A stretch of 64,000 nt of DNA from Adenanthera pavonina (lineage: Eukaryota > Streptophyta > Magnoliopsida > Fabales > Fabaceae). Of this stretch, positions 45,575 through 57,762 are shown piece by piece; the stretch's first letter is position 1; each line of letters begins with the position of its first letter. The position numbers were made by a program, and so were the translations under genes. The notes below the pieces were generated by a model, which saw only the letters and a list, made by a program, of their open reading frames with translations, was not told where the DNA came from and made no database searches. The stretch spans positions 24,042,501-24,106,500 of the forward strand of contig JAIVEN010000011.1 in NCBI GenBank assembly GCA_026686845.1, in the 5' to 3' direction.

Positions 45575-47426
45575 TGTTAGCAAGGCTGACTTCCCAAGAG
45601 GGGGGTGAATTGGGAAGATTGAAATTTTTCTGCACAAAGTGAAATGGGTGAAGATAGCACAGTGTAATGGAAGCATCGTATAAAACAGAGCAAGCTGAAA
45701 AGTAAAGATAAGGAGAAGAAGACTCAGTAATTTATCCTGGTTCTGTTTATCCACTTGACCTACGTCCAGTCCCCAAGACAACTCTTGAGATTTTTCACTA
45801 TACAGCAAGAATTCAACGGGCTTCTTGCTAATGCCACAGTACAACGAGTATGCTCTGTTTCTGGAGCTTTCTCAATCTCTCCAAGCACTTCTACAATGTG
45901 CTTTCCAATCCCCTTGTGATTTCCCCTCACAAGTAAATCTATCTTACAGATGAAGAGTAGATTGTTTACAAGGATATAACTCTCTTGAATAGAGTAGATA
46001 TGAAGGTTAAAGTACAAATATTGAAGTTGAAAGGGTAAAAGCTTTTGAGAAGAGAATTTAGCAGAAATTCAGTATATACAAGTTTGATTTCCACAACTTC
46101 AAATGATGTTGTATTTATATATTTAGGTCCCAACTATTCATTAGAGACAAAATCTATCCGTTGCGGAAGTTATCCAATGGTTACTCTGAAAAACTATCCA
46201 TTTACCAACCGCATTTAATGTTTCTGACATACGGAAATTCGAATTTAGGTTGATCAATAGACGAATTTCGAAGGAACCGAAGGTTAAAGCTTCCAACGTT
46301 GCAGTACGAAGTTCGTCTGTTCATGAAGTGAAATTCAAATTTTGAAACTTGTAAAATGTTTTCACGTTGTGACATACGAATTTTCAAAAAGAAAGTTTTT
46401 CTGATAAGTATGAACAGTGTTTTCAATTTTCTACAGTGCCCTCGAAATTCGAATTTTGGAAGCCCAAAATTCGTCTATTCCTAGTACGTTCAAAAGGCAC
46501 AGTGTTTCCCTTTCTTCTAAATTCGAATGTTGAAAGAGTGAAGTTTGTCTGTCAGAGAGAATCTTTTCAGACTAACTTCAACATTCGAAGTTACAAAACT
46601 CTGTCATTCGTATTTCAACATTTCATTCCAACAGACTCACAACCTTAGCTTCTGAAATTCAAATTTTAATGTTTAAAGTTCATCTATCAGAAAGCAGTTT
46701 TGAAACTTAAATTATTCTTGATCTCATATGAACTTCAACATTGTTTCAGACGAATTTCTTCAATTTTCATAAGTTGTGTTTTATCTGAAATTCGAATTTT
46801 GAACACTCAAAGTTCGTCTGTTTCAAAGAAGCTTCTTTCAGGTTTATATGAAAATTCGAATGTTGGAAAGCCAAAGTTCGTCTGTCAAATAGTATTTTTG
46901 AAACTCAATTTCATCTTGATTTCAGATAAACTTTAACATTAATTCAGACGAATTTCTTTGGTTTTCTCAAGCTGCATTTTATCTGAAATTCAAATTTTGA
47001 AGACTTGAAGTTCATCTGACACAAAAGGCTTATTTCAGACTCATATGAAAATTCGAATTTTGGGGAATCAAAATTCGTCTGACAGAGGAGCATCTCTTCA
47101 GACTTATTCATTTTTAGCCCGAAATTCGAATTTCAAAAGGCAAAGTTCGAATTTCCCATATGACAGTTCAGTTTAAACTTCTCAAACTTCGTTTGTTTGT
47201 GGGTGTTTTTCAAATGAGTCAAGATTTAACATAAAATCAAGGTTTAAAAACATCTTTTCCTCAAATTAAAATCTTTTACCATTCATAACTAAAGCTAAAA
47301 ATCCTACAGTAGATCTAGCACCAATTACTTAGAAATCCTTCACTTGAAACACTTTGAGCTCCTTTGATATCTTCAATCCAAGCTCTTGTATGCTGGTTTG
47401 GAATCATCAAAACTCTTGATTCAATA
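45575..47426 (-). repeat. LTR shared by element B (as 3' LTR) and remnant A (as 5' LTR)
   Basis: Minus start TATTGAATCAAG (expected TG changed to TA) directly after the polypurine tract of B, and end GCTAACA directly before the primer-binding site of A. TATAAATA is at 46119-46112. The MSA box is altered by one base (TCCAATGGTTA). Confidence 0.92.
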
Positions 47427-47735
47427 TTCTCCCCCTTTTTGATGATGACAAAATAACTTACAAACTGGATTAGTACTTGGGTTTGCTTTTACAAGCTCCC
47501 CCTCAACATATGCATTATATTTCAAAAGATATCATATACAGCAGATCAAGTGAAGATATTCAAAGAGTAATATGCACAAATCATTGCAACCAAGAAATTC
47601 ATTCATTTCAATATTTAAGCTTTATAGAGATAAAAAAAAATCAAAGTTCTAATACTCAATGCAAACATTCAAAACAGAACCAGAAACACAAAGCACTACA
47701 AGAGGCTCAAGCCTAAGATTAAAACAAGTCTTCAA

Positions 47736-49913
47736 TCACTTCTTCTTTGACTTGGTCTTCTTGCTGTACGTCTTCCCTTTCCCAGATTGCTCAGCAGCAG
47801 CAGACTTTCCAGTTTGCTCAGTCTTCTCCCCCTTTTTGACATCATCAGGAAGGCCAACGAAATCAGCAGGAGGAGGGATCTGAGAGACAGGAATGGCTCG
47901 TAGTGGCACAGGAGCAAAAGGGATTTCTAGCTGGACAGGTGCAGGAGGCTCAGGACTTGGTTCATCATCATCATCAAAGACTTCAAGCAACTCCTGCATT
48001 GCCTGTCTTGAAAGAGCCAACTGAACTCTTTGTTCCTTTGAGAGCCCATAAGCAAGAGAAGGAGGAGCTGGTTCAGCAGTAGGACACATTTCTTCAAGCC
48101 TTTTCCTCTGAGCTTACAGCAGGGCATTGTGTGCAATAGCTTCATAATCAACAACAGGCACAATGCTCCTTTCCTCATTGAGGGCAGTCTATAGAAATGG
48201 TGAAGCAGAGATAGCTGCTACCAGCTTCTCAACTTGCTCAGTCTCTTGAGTGGACAGAATTGAACCCTGAGCATCTTCTTGCATAGGCTCAGGAGGGCTC
48301 ATTTCTTGAAGTCCTTCTTCTTCCAATCCATAGTCCAAGGGTGAACCAGGACTTGGTGTCCTCATTGCACCAGCACCATCATCATCATGGTCAGAGGAGG
48401 CAATCTCGAATGGGCTTGGAGGCTCAGGAGTTGGAGATTGGACAAGCACAGAGACACCAGGCTGAGGTGGAGCTGATGTGGCAGGGATTGCACTTCTGAT
48501 TTCTTCATAAGCATCAGCCACCACCTTCATGTTCACAGCCAACTGATGGATCTGATTTTGCAGATGAGCAAATTTGGCATTTTACTTATCCCGGATGTCG
48601 AGAATGAGTGTAGACAAGCTGTCATACAACTCAGTGATCTTGGTTGGCTTGGCACGAGATGAGGGAGTGGGTGGAATGTGAGTGGGCTTCGAGGGAGATA
48701 GAATAGGCACAGAGGGCTGAGTGGTAGGTCTGGCAGGAGCCTCAGAAGTACCCTCTTGCTGTAGGGAGGCACCTTCAACAAAGAATAGATCCTCAGTTCT
48801 TCCTGCTCCCTTTCCAACCCATCTTCCTTCATCCTTTTCAATGCCCATCCTTTGCAGTTCTTCCTCCTTGAAGATTTCAGTGGGCTTGCCCTTCCCTTTC
48901 TCAAGATGCTGAATTCTGGCACACTGCAGAATTCTGGAAATGATAGTAGCATAGGGGAGTGTGGAGTCCTTTCTCTGATCTCTAGCCTTGATCATGCGTT
49001 GGAGAATGATGTGTCCCATATTAATCAGTTTCCCACGCATGATTGCAGCCATGACATGTGCCTCTTCCCTTGTTATCAGATTGAAGCTGCCTCCTTTGTT
49101 AAATATAATCCTGGACACTATGTAGTGCAGGATCCTCACTTGAACACTGAGGTCTGTGGGCTTCAATATGTTTATTGATGGCCAATTTTCCCTCATTCTG
49201 AATAATGTGCTCAGAATAGTACTCTCCTTGTAGTTCAGGAAGGGGCCACCTTCTTCATCAGCAGTATCAGCCTCATCCATGTACCCAGAGGTAGTGATAT
49301 CAATCTTGAGTCCATCTTGCCCAAGGATCTCCAGCACCTCATTGAATGTCTCATCAGCAAGCCAAATGGTCCTAGACCTTAGATTGACTGCCCACTTCTT
49401 CTTCTTGCTGTTGTACTTCAAGGAAGCATACCATGACTTCACTACCTCATCATCATATCTCTCTAATACTTCCAACAGATTCTTGTATCTCATCATCCAT
49501 ATACCAGCATCAAAATTATTTGAGACCAAGAAATCTTCCAAGTTTACACAATGTGGCTTAATTACCTTCTTGTTGGTAAACTTGGTGGAGTATTCCTCTT
49601 GAATCTGTGGAGTGCTCCAGAGTGGCACTGTAGTAAGCTCGTACTCTCCAGATTTTGTACTGAAGGAAGCAGAGGAAGCAACAGTAGCATCAGCAGGAAC
49701 AGGGATCGAAGGTTCTGCAGATTTCGGTGAGGAGGGTCCAGCTTTCTGTGAATCTGCTTTGGATGATGATTTTTGACATTTGGAATGTGTTGCCTTACTG
49801 GGTTTGGCTTTTCTCTTTGATTTCTCTCCTTCCTTTGAGGCATATTGTGATTTAACATTCCTTTTTGGTCAGGCCTCTCCTTTCCCAGCATCAGGATTTT
49901 TCACTCTAGCCAT
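47736..49913 (-). pseudogene. third ORF after pol ('env-like' position), element B, one frame with four stops
   Basis: One continuous frame of 726 codons from the ATG at 49913 to the stop at 47736-47738, with no indel. It is interrupted only by four nonsense codons: TGA 49871-49869, TAA 48584-48582, TAG 48191-48189 and TAA 48116-48114. The first ~90 residues are Lys/Ser/Pro-rich. A globular part follows (MPLWSTPQIQEEY, YDDEVVKSWYASLKYNSKK, VRILHYIVSRIIFNKGGSF, GKGKPTEIFKEEELQRMGIE). After it come Pro/Ser-rich linkers, acidic patches and a basic tail KTYSKKTKSKKK. It occupies the place of the envelope-like ORF of SIRE1-type elements, but I see no hydrophobic signal or transmembrane stretch. 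Its true role is unknown. Confidence 0.75.
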
Positions 49914-50911
49914 TTCTTAGGATGAATGTTGTAGAATGAGGCTTAGAATGGGTTTATAGGATGCGAAAGGAAGTTTAATCGGTGGGAAATGACGGTTTTT
50001 AGGCAGGATTTAAGAGAATTGAAGAGAGGATTGGAACAGACTCAGAGGAGTTAAGAATAGGGTTGCGTCTGTTCTTTGGAAAATCGTCGGGCTTAACGTA
50101 AGTAACCGTCTGACAGACGAATTTTGAGAGGTCAAAATTCAAATTTTGGGCAGTTACAGGTTAAACCGTTCAGCAAAGCTTACTGACAGATGAATTTTCT
50201 TCTGAAAGTTTGTCTGACAGTGGCTTGGATCAAGCAATACAAGCACAATAGACAAATTTTGTTCAAACAAAGTTCGAATGTTGAAGTGAAAACAGTAGGC
50301 AACAATCAAAACAACAACCTTTAGACGAATTAAGCTTGCAGAATTTCATCTTTCAAGCATTCAACATGAAGAATATGATTCCACAGAGGAATTTTAAACT
50401 GAAAATTCAAATTTTTCAACTTTTGTAAAGGTTGTCCAACATTCGTATGTTAAGAAGTGATAATTTGTATAACAGTGATGGACAAACATAACTTTGAAAA
50501 TTTTTGTTTTTGAAAATTTGAACTTCCAAGATTCAACAGACGAATTTCGAGGCATCACCGAGAACTGTTCCAAGCATAACAGGTCGAAGTTTGTCTGTTG
50601 GTTAACTAAAATTCGAATGTTGACCACATTGACCAGTACAAAAACACAGTTTATGAAGCAAAAATACGTCTAACACACATTTAAAATACGAATATCATCT
50701 TTAAAAACTTACAGAATTGATCCAGAACTTAGGATTTTCATCATTTACTTCACTTTCTGGTTGTTCCATTCTGGTGTGCTCCAATTTTCAAGTTTATTGC
50801 CATTTAATCTTGTGAGGAGCACCTGCAACTTAAATTAAACATACTTCGATGCTAAAGTTAGAATTAATTTAATGCTGTAAGATTTAAAAATAGAATTGCA
50901 TAAGGAATAAC
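49914..50911 (-). other. spacer between pol and third ORF, element B
   Basis: About 1 kb without a gene, rich in the LTR vocabulary (ACAGACGAATTT, AAATTCGAATG). A GTAAGT at the pol stop (minus, about 50915-50910) matches element 1. Confidence 0.5.
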
Positions 50912-53900
50912 TTACAGTTCATTGGGATTTACCATACCCAATTCTCTCATGATTTTGCAATGTCTGTCTTCTGATAGAGGCTTTGTGAGCATATCAGCAA
51001 CTTGATCCTCTGTTGGGATATACTCCAGCTTAACTTCTCCTTTCAGAACGTGATCCCTTATGAAGTGGTGCCTAACTTCAATATGTTTCATCCTTGAATG
51101 CATGACAGGATTCTTGGTGATATTTATGGCACTTTGGTTGTCACACATGATTGGTATCTCTTTCATTTTAACCTCAAGATCTTCAAGCTGCTGCTTCATC
51201 CAGATGACTTGGGCACAACAGCTTCCCGCTGCAACATACTCAGCTTCTGCAGTGGATAGGGCCACACTGTTTTGCTTTTTGCTGAACCATGAAACCAGGG
51301 ATCCTCCAATAAACTGACAAGTTCCACTTGTGCTTTTTCTGTCAGTTTTGGATCCTGCAAAATCAGCATCAATGTATCCTTTGGGATCTTCTCCATTGCC
51401 TTTTGGATACCAAAGACCCATCTGTAATGTTCCAATAAGATATCTGAAAATTCTTTTCACAGCTGTTGCATGGGTCTCTTTGGGGCATGATTGGAACCTT
51501 GCACATATACAGACATTGAACATAATGTCAGGTCTGCTGGCAGTTTAAGTACAGCAGGGATCCAATCATTCTTCTGTACTGAGTAACGTCAAATATCTTC
51601 CCATTCTCATCCATGTCCAGTTTGGTTGCAGTAGCCATAGGTGTTCCCATTGGCTTGGCATTCTGCATTCCAAACTTCTTTAGCAGCTCCTTTAGATACT
51701 TGGATTGACTGAGAAAGATACCATCATCAAGCTGTCTGATTTGCAGTCCATGGAAGAAGTTGAGTTCACCCATCATGGACATCTCGAATTCTCCCTACAT
51801 TAACTCAGAGAATTTCTTGCAAAGAGCTTCATTAGTAGCACCGAAAATAATATCATCAACATAGATTTGAACAATTAGTAAATCTTTATTTTCTTTCTTA
51901 GTGAATAAAGTTGTGTCAACTTTGCCTCTATTGAACCCCTTTTCAGTTAGAAAATTGCTTAGTCTCTCATACCATGCTCTAGGGGCTTGTTTTAAACCAT
52001 AAAAAGCTTTCTTCAGTTTATAAACATGGTTTGGTTTTGTAGAATTCTCAAAACCTGGAGGTTGATCTACATAAACCTCTTCCATGATATATCCATTTAG
52101 AAAGGCACTCTTTACATCCATTTGATACAGTAAAATATTTTTCATGCATGCATATGCTAGCAGTATTCTTATAGCTTCTAATCTAGCTACTGGTGCAAAG
52201 GTTTCTTCAAAATCAATACCTTCTTCCTGATTATACCCTTTAGCAACCAATCTAGTTTTATTTCTGATTATTGTTCCAGAGTCATCAAGTTTATTTCTGA
52301 AAACTCATTTGGTACCAATGACAGGATGATTTTTGGGCCTAGGCACTAAATCCCAAACTTGATTTCTTTCAAACTGATTTAGTTCATCCTGCATAGCTAA
52401 AATCCAGTAATCATCAGTTAAGGCTTTTTCAGCACGTTTGGGTTCCATTTGTGAAATGAAAGCACAGTTTAGCATTTTGTCCCTTAATTGTTTCCTGGTT
52501 TTGACTTTCTCTTGAACATCCCCTATCACTTGATCAACAGGATGATTCCTTTGATATCTCCAAGCTCTAGGGAGTTCTTGAGATGTTTCTTCATTATTTT
52601 CTTCATCAAATTCTTTCTCCTGGATATCTTCCTCTATGTTAACAGATTCAGATATCTTTGGAGGTTCAGTTTTACTTTTATCAGAATCCCAGTTTTTCAA
52701 AATTGAAAGCAAGATCATCCTCATTGGCAACATGTTTTGAAACAGTTTCATTTTCATTGAAAACCACATGCACAGATTCTTCTACCACATTTGATCTTTT
52801 ATTATAAACTCTATAGGCCTTACTCCTACTAGAATAGCCCAGAAATATACCTTCATCGGATTTGGCATCAAACTGACCCAGATTTTCTTTCCCATTGTTG
52901 TGAATGAAGCATTTGCATCCGAACACATGGAGATGGGACAGATTTGGCTTTCTTCCCTTGTACAGCTCGTATAGAGTCTTCCCAAGGATTGGTCTGATGT
53001 AGGCTCTGTTTATGATGTAGCTTACTATATTCACTGCATCAGCCCATAACACTTGAGAGAGTTCCTTCTCATTCAGCATAGCTCTGGCCATCTCTCCCAT
53101 AGTTCTGTTCTTCCTTTCTACTACCCCATTCTGTTGAGGGGTCCTTGGAGCTGAGAAGTTGTGGTCAATTCCATGCTCATTGCAGTATTCCAGGAAGTAT
53201 GCATTTTCAAACTCTCCTCTATGGTCTGACCTGATAGACACAATAGAAATACCTTTCTCATTTTACACTTTCTTAGCTAAGGTTACAAATGCATCAAAGG
53301 TATCACTTTTAGAGGATAGAAATAATGTCCAAGTGAATCTCGAATAATCATCTACAATTACAAGCACATACAGATTACCACCAAGACTTTTTATCCTAGA
53401 TGGTCCAATTAAGTCCATATGCAGCAATTCAAGTGGTCTAGTTGTGGTAACTACATTTTTAGATTTAAAAGATGATTTAGTTTGTTTCCCTCTTATGCAT
53501 GCATCACATTCTTTGTCCTTTTCAAAAGATATTTTTGGTAGGCCAGTTACTAGCTCATTTTTTACTAGTTTAGACAATTGATTCATGTTAACATGAGCTA
53601 ATCTCCTATGCCATAACCAGCTATCATTATCCTGACTAATTAAACATACAGAATCCAAGGGAGGAAGTTCATCAAGATCAATAGTATAATAGTTACCATC
53701 CCTTTGAGCTTTGAGGATTACTTTATGATCACTTTTTCTGATGACCAGGCAAAGCTTTGAGTCAAACAGCACCCAATTTCCTTTATCACATGTTTGACTC
53801 ACGCTCAGCAAATTGTGGTTGAGGCCAATCATAAACAACGCCTCTTCAATGGATGTTTCCGGATTTTTGCCCACAATGCTAATACCAACAACTTTGCCAT

Positions 53901-54046
53901 ATTGATCACCTTCAAAGGTCACCTTTCCTCCTTTCTTGTCTCTAAGGGTGATGAACTTCTCCTTATTACCAGTCATGTGACTTGAGCAGGCACTGTCCAT
54001 ATATCATTTATTGCTCTTCTTAGCTTTGAGACAGACCTGCAAAACA
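50912..54046 (-). pseudogene. pol: pol of element B (protease, integrase, RT, RNase H), broken
   Basis: Protease DSACSSHMTG just below 54000 (catalytic Asp kept; the upstream Trp codon is now TGA). Integrase HHCC WLWHRRLAHVN...CDACIRGKQ, then core MDLIG, SIRSDHRGEF (one Gly to Arg) and NGVVERKNRT. A stop lies near 53242 and a frameshift near 52700. RT: a stop at GTK* near 52305, then FEETFAPVARLEAIRI, YQMDVKSAFLNG, YGLKQAPRAWYERL and an intact catalytic box IQIYVDDIIFGA. A stop near 51795 and a frameshift near 51525 follow. RNase H has GYIDADFAGSKTDRKS (usual Thr now Ile) and STAEAEY, ending NPNEL before TAA 50914-50912. Fewer lesions than element 1. Confidence 0.9.
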
Positions 54047-54050
54047 ATGT

Positions 54051-55849
54051 TTATGTTTTCCTTTTAGGTACCCAAATTTGCTTGGGTCCTTTCGGTCAGT
54101 AGATTTTTCCCTAGATGCAGATGCAACTTTGGGAACCTATTCAAATTTCCTGCCAAGTCCATTTTTCTTCAAAGCACAGGAACTGGAAATATGTCCCTTT
54201 TTGTTACAGAAATGACAGGCAGTGAAGGAACTGCTAGATTGAGAAGCAGGAAGAAAACAATGCAGACAATACTTTTGTCTTGCATGCTTTGGTTGATTAT
54301 ATGTTTCAATGTGAGATGACATGTGATCTTTCTTTCTGTTGCTCTCAGCATGCACAAAATGTCTCATGTATGCATTCTGGTTTTCCTTCCTAATCTTTTC
54401 CTTGACAGCACATGGATCATAGCCAAGACCAGCTTTTTCTTGTGATATTCTTTGGCTCCCCATCAAGGCAAACAACATATCTTTACCTCTAGTGAGCCTA
54501 GACATGCTTTTTACTAAGTAATCATTACTTTGCTTTAGTTTAATGCATGAAGTACAGCAAACAGATTCAGCAGTAGGTAGAGAGATAATTTCAGAAATAT
54601 TGCTTTGAGATTCCAGTTTATTAATTTTTCTCTTTGCTAGTTTTAGTTCTTTAGCAACTTTAATAAACTCATCATGAAGCTCATGAAATGCATCAAGTAA
54701 CTCAGAATGCGAAGGTTCAGATTCATATGCCTCTTCTTCCTGATCACTGCTGCATGATGGTTTGGCTTCCTTAGAAGCAAGTACCATCAGGCAGATGTTG
54801 GCAATCTCATCATCATCCTCTTCCTCCTTATCTGAGCTGTTGCCCCATATTGATGAGATGTAGGCTTTCTTCTTCTTCCCTTTGTCAGCAACTCTCTTAT
54901 CTTTTTCTTGCTTTTTGAGGAATTGAGGACAATCCCATTTGATATGTCCCTGCTTCTTGCATTCATAGCAATTCACAGGCTCTTTTGCCTCTTTCTTGCT
55001 TTTACCAGCTGCTCCCTTCTTGAAGAATCTCTTGTTCTTCTTTTTGCTGTAGAATCTTGCAAATTTTCTGACCATCATAGCTAGAGTTTCCTCATCCAGC
55101 TCATCTCCTTCGTCAGATTCTTCTTCCTTTTCGTAAGCAGCTTTGAGGGCAAGGCCTTTCTTCTTTCTGTCCATCCCAGCTTCCTTGAGAGCTTTGATTT
55201 TTCCTTCATACTCCTCAAGGCTACCAAAGAGAGCTGTGACAGAGGCCATTGATTCTCCTCTGGCTTCCTCTATTGCTGTCACCTTGGGCTGCCATTCCGG
55301 AGGGAGAGCTCTGAGTATCTTTCTTACCTTTTCAAACTGAGTGTATTCGTTTCCCAGGCTCTTCAGTTAATTCATAATGAGAGTGAATCTCTTTTATAGC
55401 TCCTTTACAGTTTCTCCTTCAGTCATTTTGAAGCTTTCATACTCTCCAATGCATGTGTTTAGTCTGTTCTCCTTGACCCCAGTTGTTCCTTCATGTGCAA
55501 TCTGCATAGTGTCCCACATCCCTTTTGCAGTGGAGCATTGTGAGACTCTGTAGAATTCGTCTTGGTTCAGGGCACTGACTAAACAATGCTTTACTTTAAA
55601 ATTTAGCAGGACTCTCCTTCTGTCTTCTTCATTCCACTCTGCTTCTAGCTTCTCTTTGTATCTTCCATCATCTGTCAGGGTCATTGGGATGAAATCTCCT
55701 TTATCAATGACTGACCAGATATCAAGATCAATTGACTGGAGATAGATTTGCATCCTTATCTTCCAGTACCTATAATGTTCTCCACTGAAGCCTGGTGCTC
55801 TATTAGTGTTGTTCCCTTCAGGAAGTATGCTTTCTCCAAAGCCAGCCAT
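54051..55849 (-). pseudogene. gag: gag of element B, broken
   Basis: Starts MAGFGESILPEGNN at 55849. It is one frame with stops at 55396-55394, near 55370 and at 54139-54137, and a 1-base deletion near 54085 relative to element 1. It carries the UBN2-type Gag core, the Lys-rich region, an intact first zinc knuckle CYECKKQGHIKWDC and an intact second CX2CX4HX4C knuckle (CHFCNKKGHISSSC). The original gag stop corresponds to TAA at 54053-54051, with pol in the -1 frame. It packages genomic RNA in family members. The copy in remnant A differs mainly by point changes. Confidence 0.88.
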
Positions 55850-55904
55850 CTTAATTCCTGGACTGTGAGATCCTTTGAATGGGAATCCGAGCTCTGATAC
55901 CACT

Positions 55905-57762
55905 TGTTAACAAGGCTGACTTCCCAAGAGGGGGGGTGAATTGGGAAGATTGAAATTTTTCTGCACAAAGTGAAATGGGTGAAGATAGCACAGTGTAATG
56001 GAAGCATCATATAAAACAGAGCAAGCTGAAAAGTAAAGATAAGGAGAAGAAGACTCAGTAATTTATCCTGGTTCTGTTTATCCACTTGACCTACGTCCAG
56101 TCCCCAAGACAACTCTTGAGATTTTCACTATACAGCAAGAATTCAACGGGCTTCTTGCTAATGCCACAGTACAACGAGTATGCTCTGTTTCTGGAGCTTT
56201 CTCAATCTCTCCAAGCACTTCTACAATGTGCTTCTCAATCCCCCTGTGATTTCCCCTCACAAGTAAATCTATCTTACAGATGAAGAGTAGTTTGTTTACA
56301 AGGATATAACTCTCTTGAATAGAGTAGATATGAAGGTTAAAGTACAAATATTGAAGTTGAAAGGGTAAAAGCTTTTGAGAAGAGAATTTAGCAGAAATTC
56401 AGTATATGCAAGTTTGCTTCGTTATCCACAACTTCAAATGATGTTGTATTTATAGATTTAGGTCCCAACTATTCGTTAGAGACAAAATCTATCCGTTGCG
56501 GAAGTTATCCAACGGTTACTCTGAAAAACTATTCGTTTACCAACCGCATTTAATATTTCTGACATACTGAAATTCAAATTTTGGTTGGTCAACATACGAA
56601 TTTCAAAGGAACTAAAGGTTAAAGCTTCCAACGTTACAGTACGAAGTTCGTCTGGTCATGAACTGAAATTCAAATTTTGAAACTTGTAAAATGTTTTCAC
56701 GTTGTGACATACGAATTTTCAAAAAGAAAGTTTTTCTGATAAGTATGAATAGTGTTTTCAATTTTCTACAGTGCCCTCGAAATTCAAATTTTGGAAGCCC
56801 AAAATTCGTCTGTTCCTAGTACGTTCAAAAGGCACAGTGTTTCACTTTCTTCGAAATTCGAATGTTGAAAGAGTGAAGTTCGTCTGTCAGAGAGAATCTT
56901 TTCAGACTAACTTCAACATTCGAAGTTACAAAACTCTGTCATTCGTATGTCAACATTTCATTCCAACAGACTCACAACCTTAGCTTCTGAAATTCGAATT
57001 TTAATGTTCAAAGTTCGCCTATCAGAAAGTAGTTTTGAAACTTAAATTATTCTTGATCTCATATGAACTTCAACATTGTTTCAGACAAATTTCTTCCATT
57101 TTCATAAGTTGTGTTTTGTCTGAAATTCGAATTTTGAACACTCAAAGTTTGTCTATTTCAAAGAAGCTTCTTTCAGGTTTATATGAAAATTTGAATGTTG
57201 GAAAGCCAAAGTTCATCTATCAGATAGTATTTTTAAAACTCAATTTCATCTTGATTTCAGATGAACTTTAACATTAATTCAGACGAATTTCTTTGGTTTT
57301 CTCAAACTGCATTTTATCTGAAATTTGAATTTTGAAGACTTGAAGTTCGTCTGACACAAAAGGCTTATTTTAGACTCATATGAAAATTTGAATTTTGGGG
57401 AATCAAAATTCATCTGACAGAGGAGCATTTCTTCAGACTTATTCATTTTTAGCCCGAAATTCGAATTTCAAAAGGCAAAGTTCAAATTTCCCATATGACA
57501 GTTCAGTTTAAACTTCTCAAACTTCGTCTGTTTCTGGGTGTTTTTCAAATGAATCAAGATTTAACATAAAATCAAGGTTTAAAAACATCTTTTCCTCAAA
57601 TCAAAATCTTTTACCCATTCATAACTAAAGCTAAAGATCATACAGTAGATCTAGCACCAATTACTTAGAAATCCTTCACTTGAAACACTTTGAGCTCCTT
57701 TGATATCTTCAATCCAAGCTCTTGTATGCTGGTTTGGAATCATCAAAACTCTTGATTCAACA
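55905..57762 (-). repeat. 5' LTR of element B
   Basis: Minus start TGTTGAATCAAG at 57762 and end GTTAACA at 55905, 1858 bp. The U3 array of TTCGAA palindromes runs about 57535-56570. CAACCGCATTTAAT lies at 56541-56554, the perfect MSA site TCCAACGGTTA at 56508-56518 (plus-strand reading) and TATAAATA at 56454-56447. Confidence 0.93.

Larger units (their letters stand above)
45575..57762 (-). mobile_element. Sirevirus-like Ty1/copia retrotransposon, element B
   Basis: Full structure on the minus strand: 5' LTR 57762-55905, primer-binding site TGGTATCAGAGC (55902-55891), gag, pol, third ORF, polypurine tract (minus AAAAAGGGGGAGAA, about 47440-47427) and 3' LTR 47426-45575. It is the same family as element 1 but better preserved: the LTRs are about 98% alike over the ~300 bases I compared by eye. 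RT keeps YVDD and the third ORF keeps one frame. Because its 3' LTR is followed by another primer-binding site and gag (remnant A), no target duplication can be paired with AATAC at 57763-57767. Confidence 0.92.
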
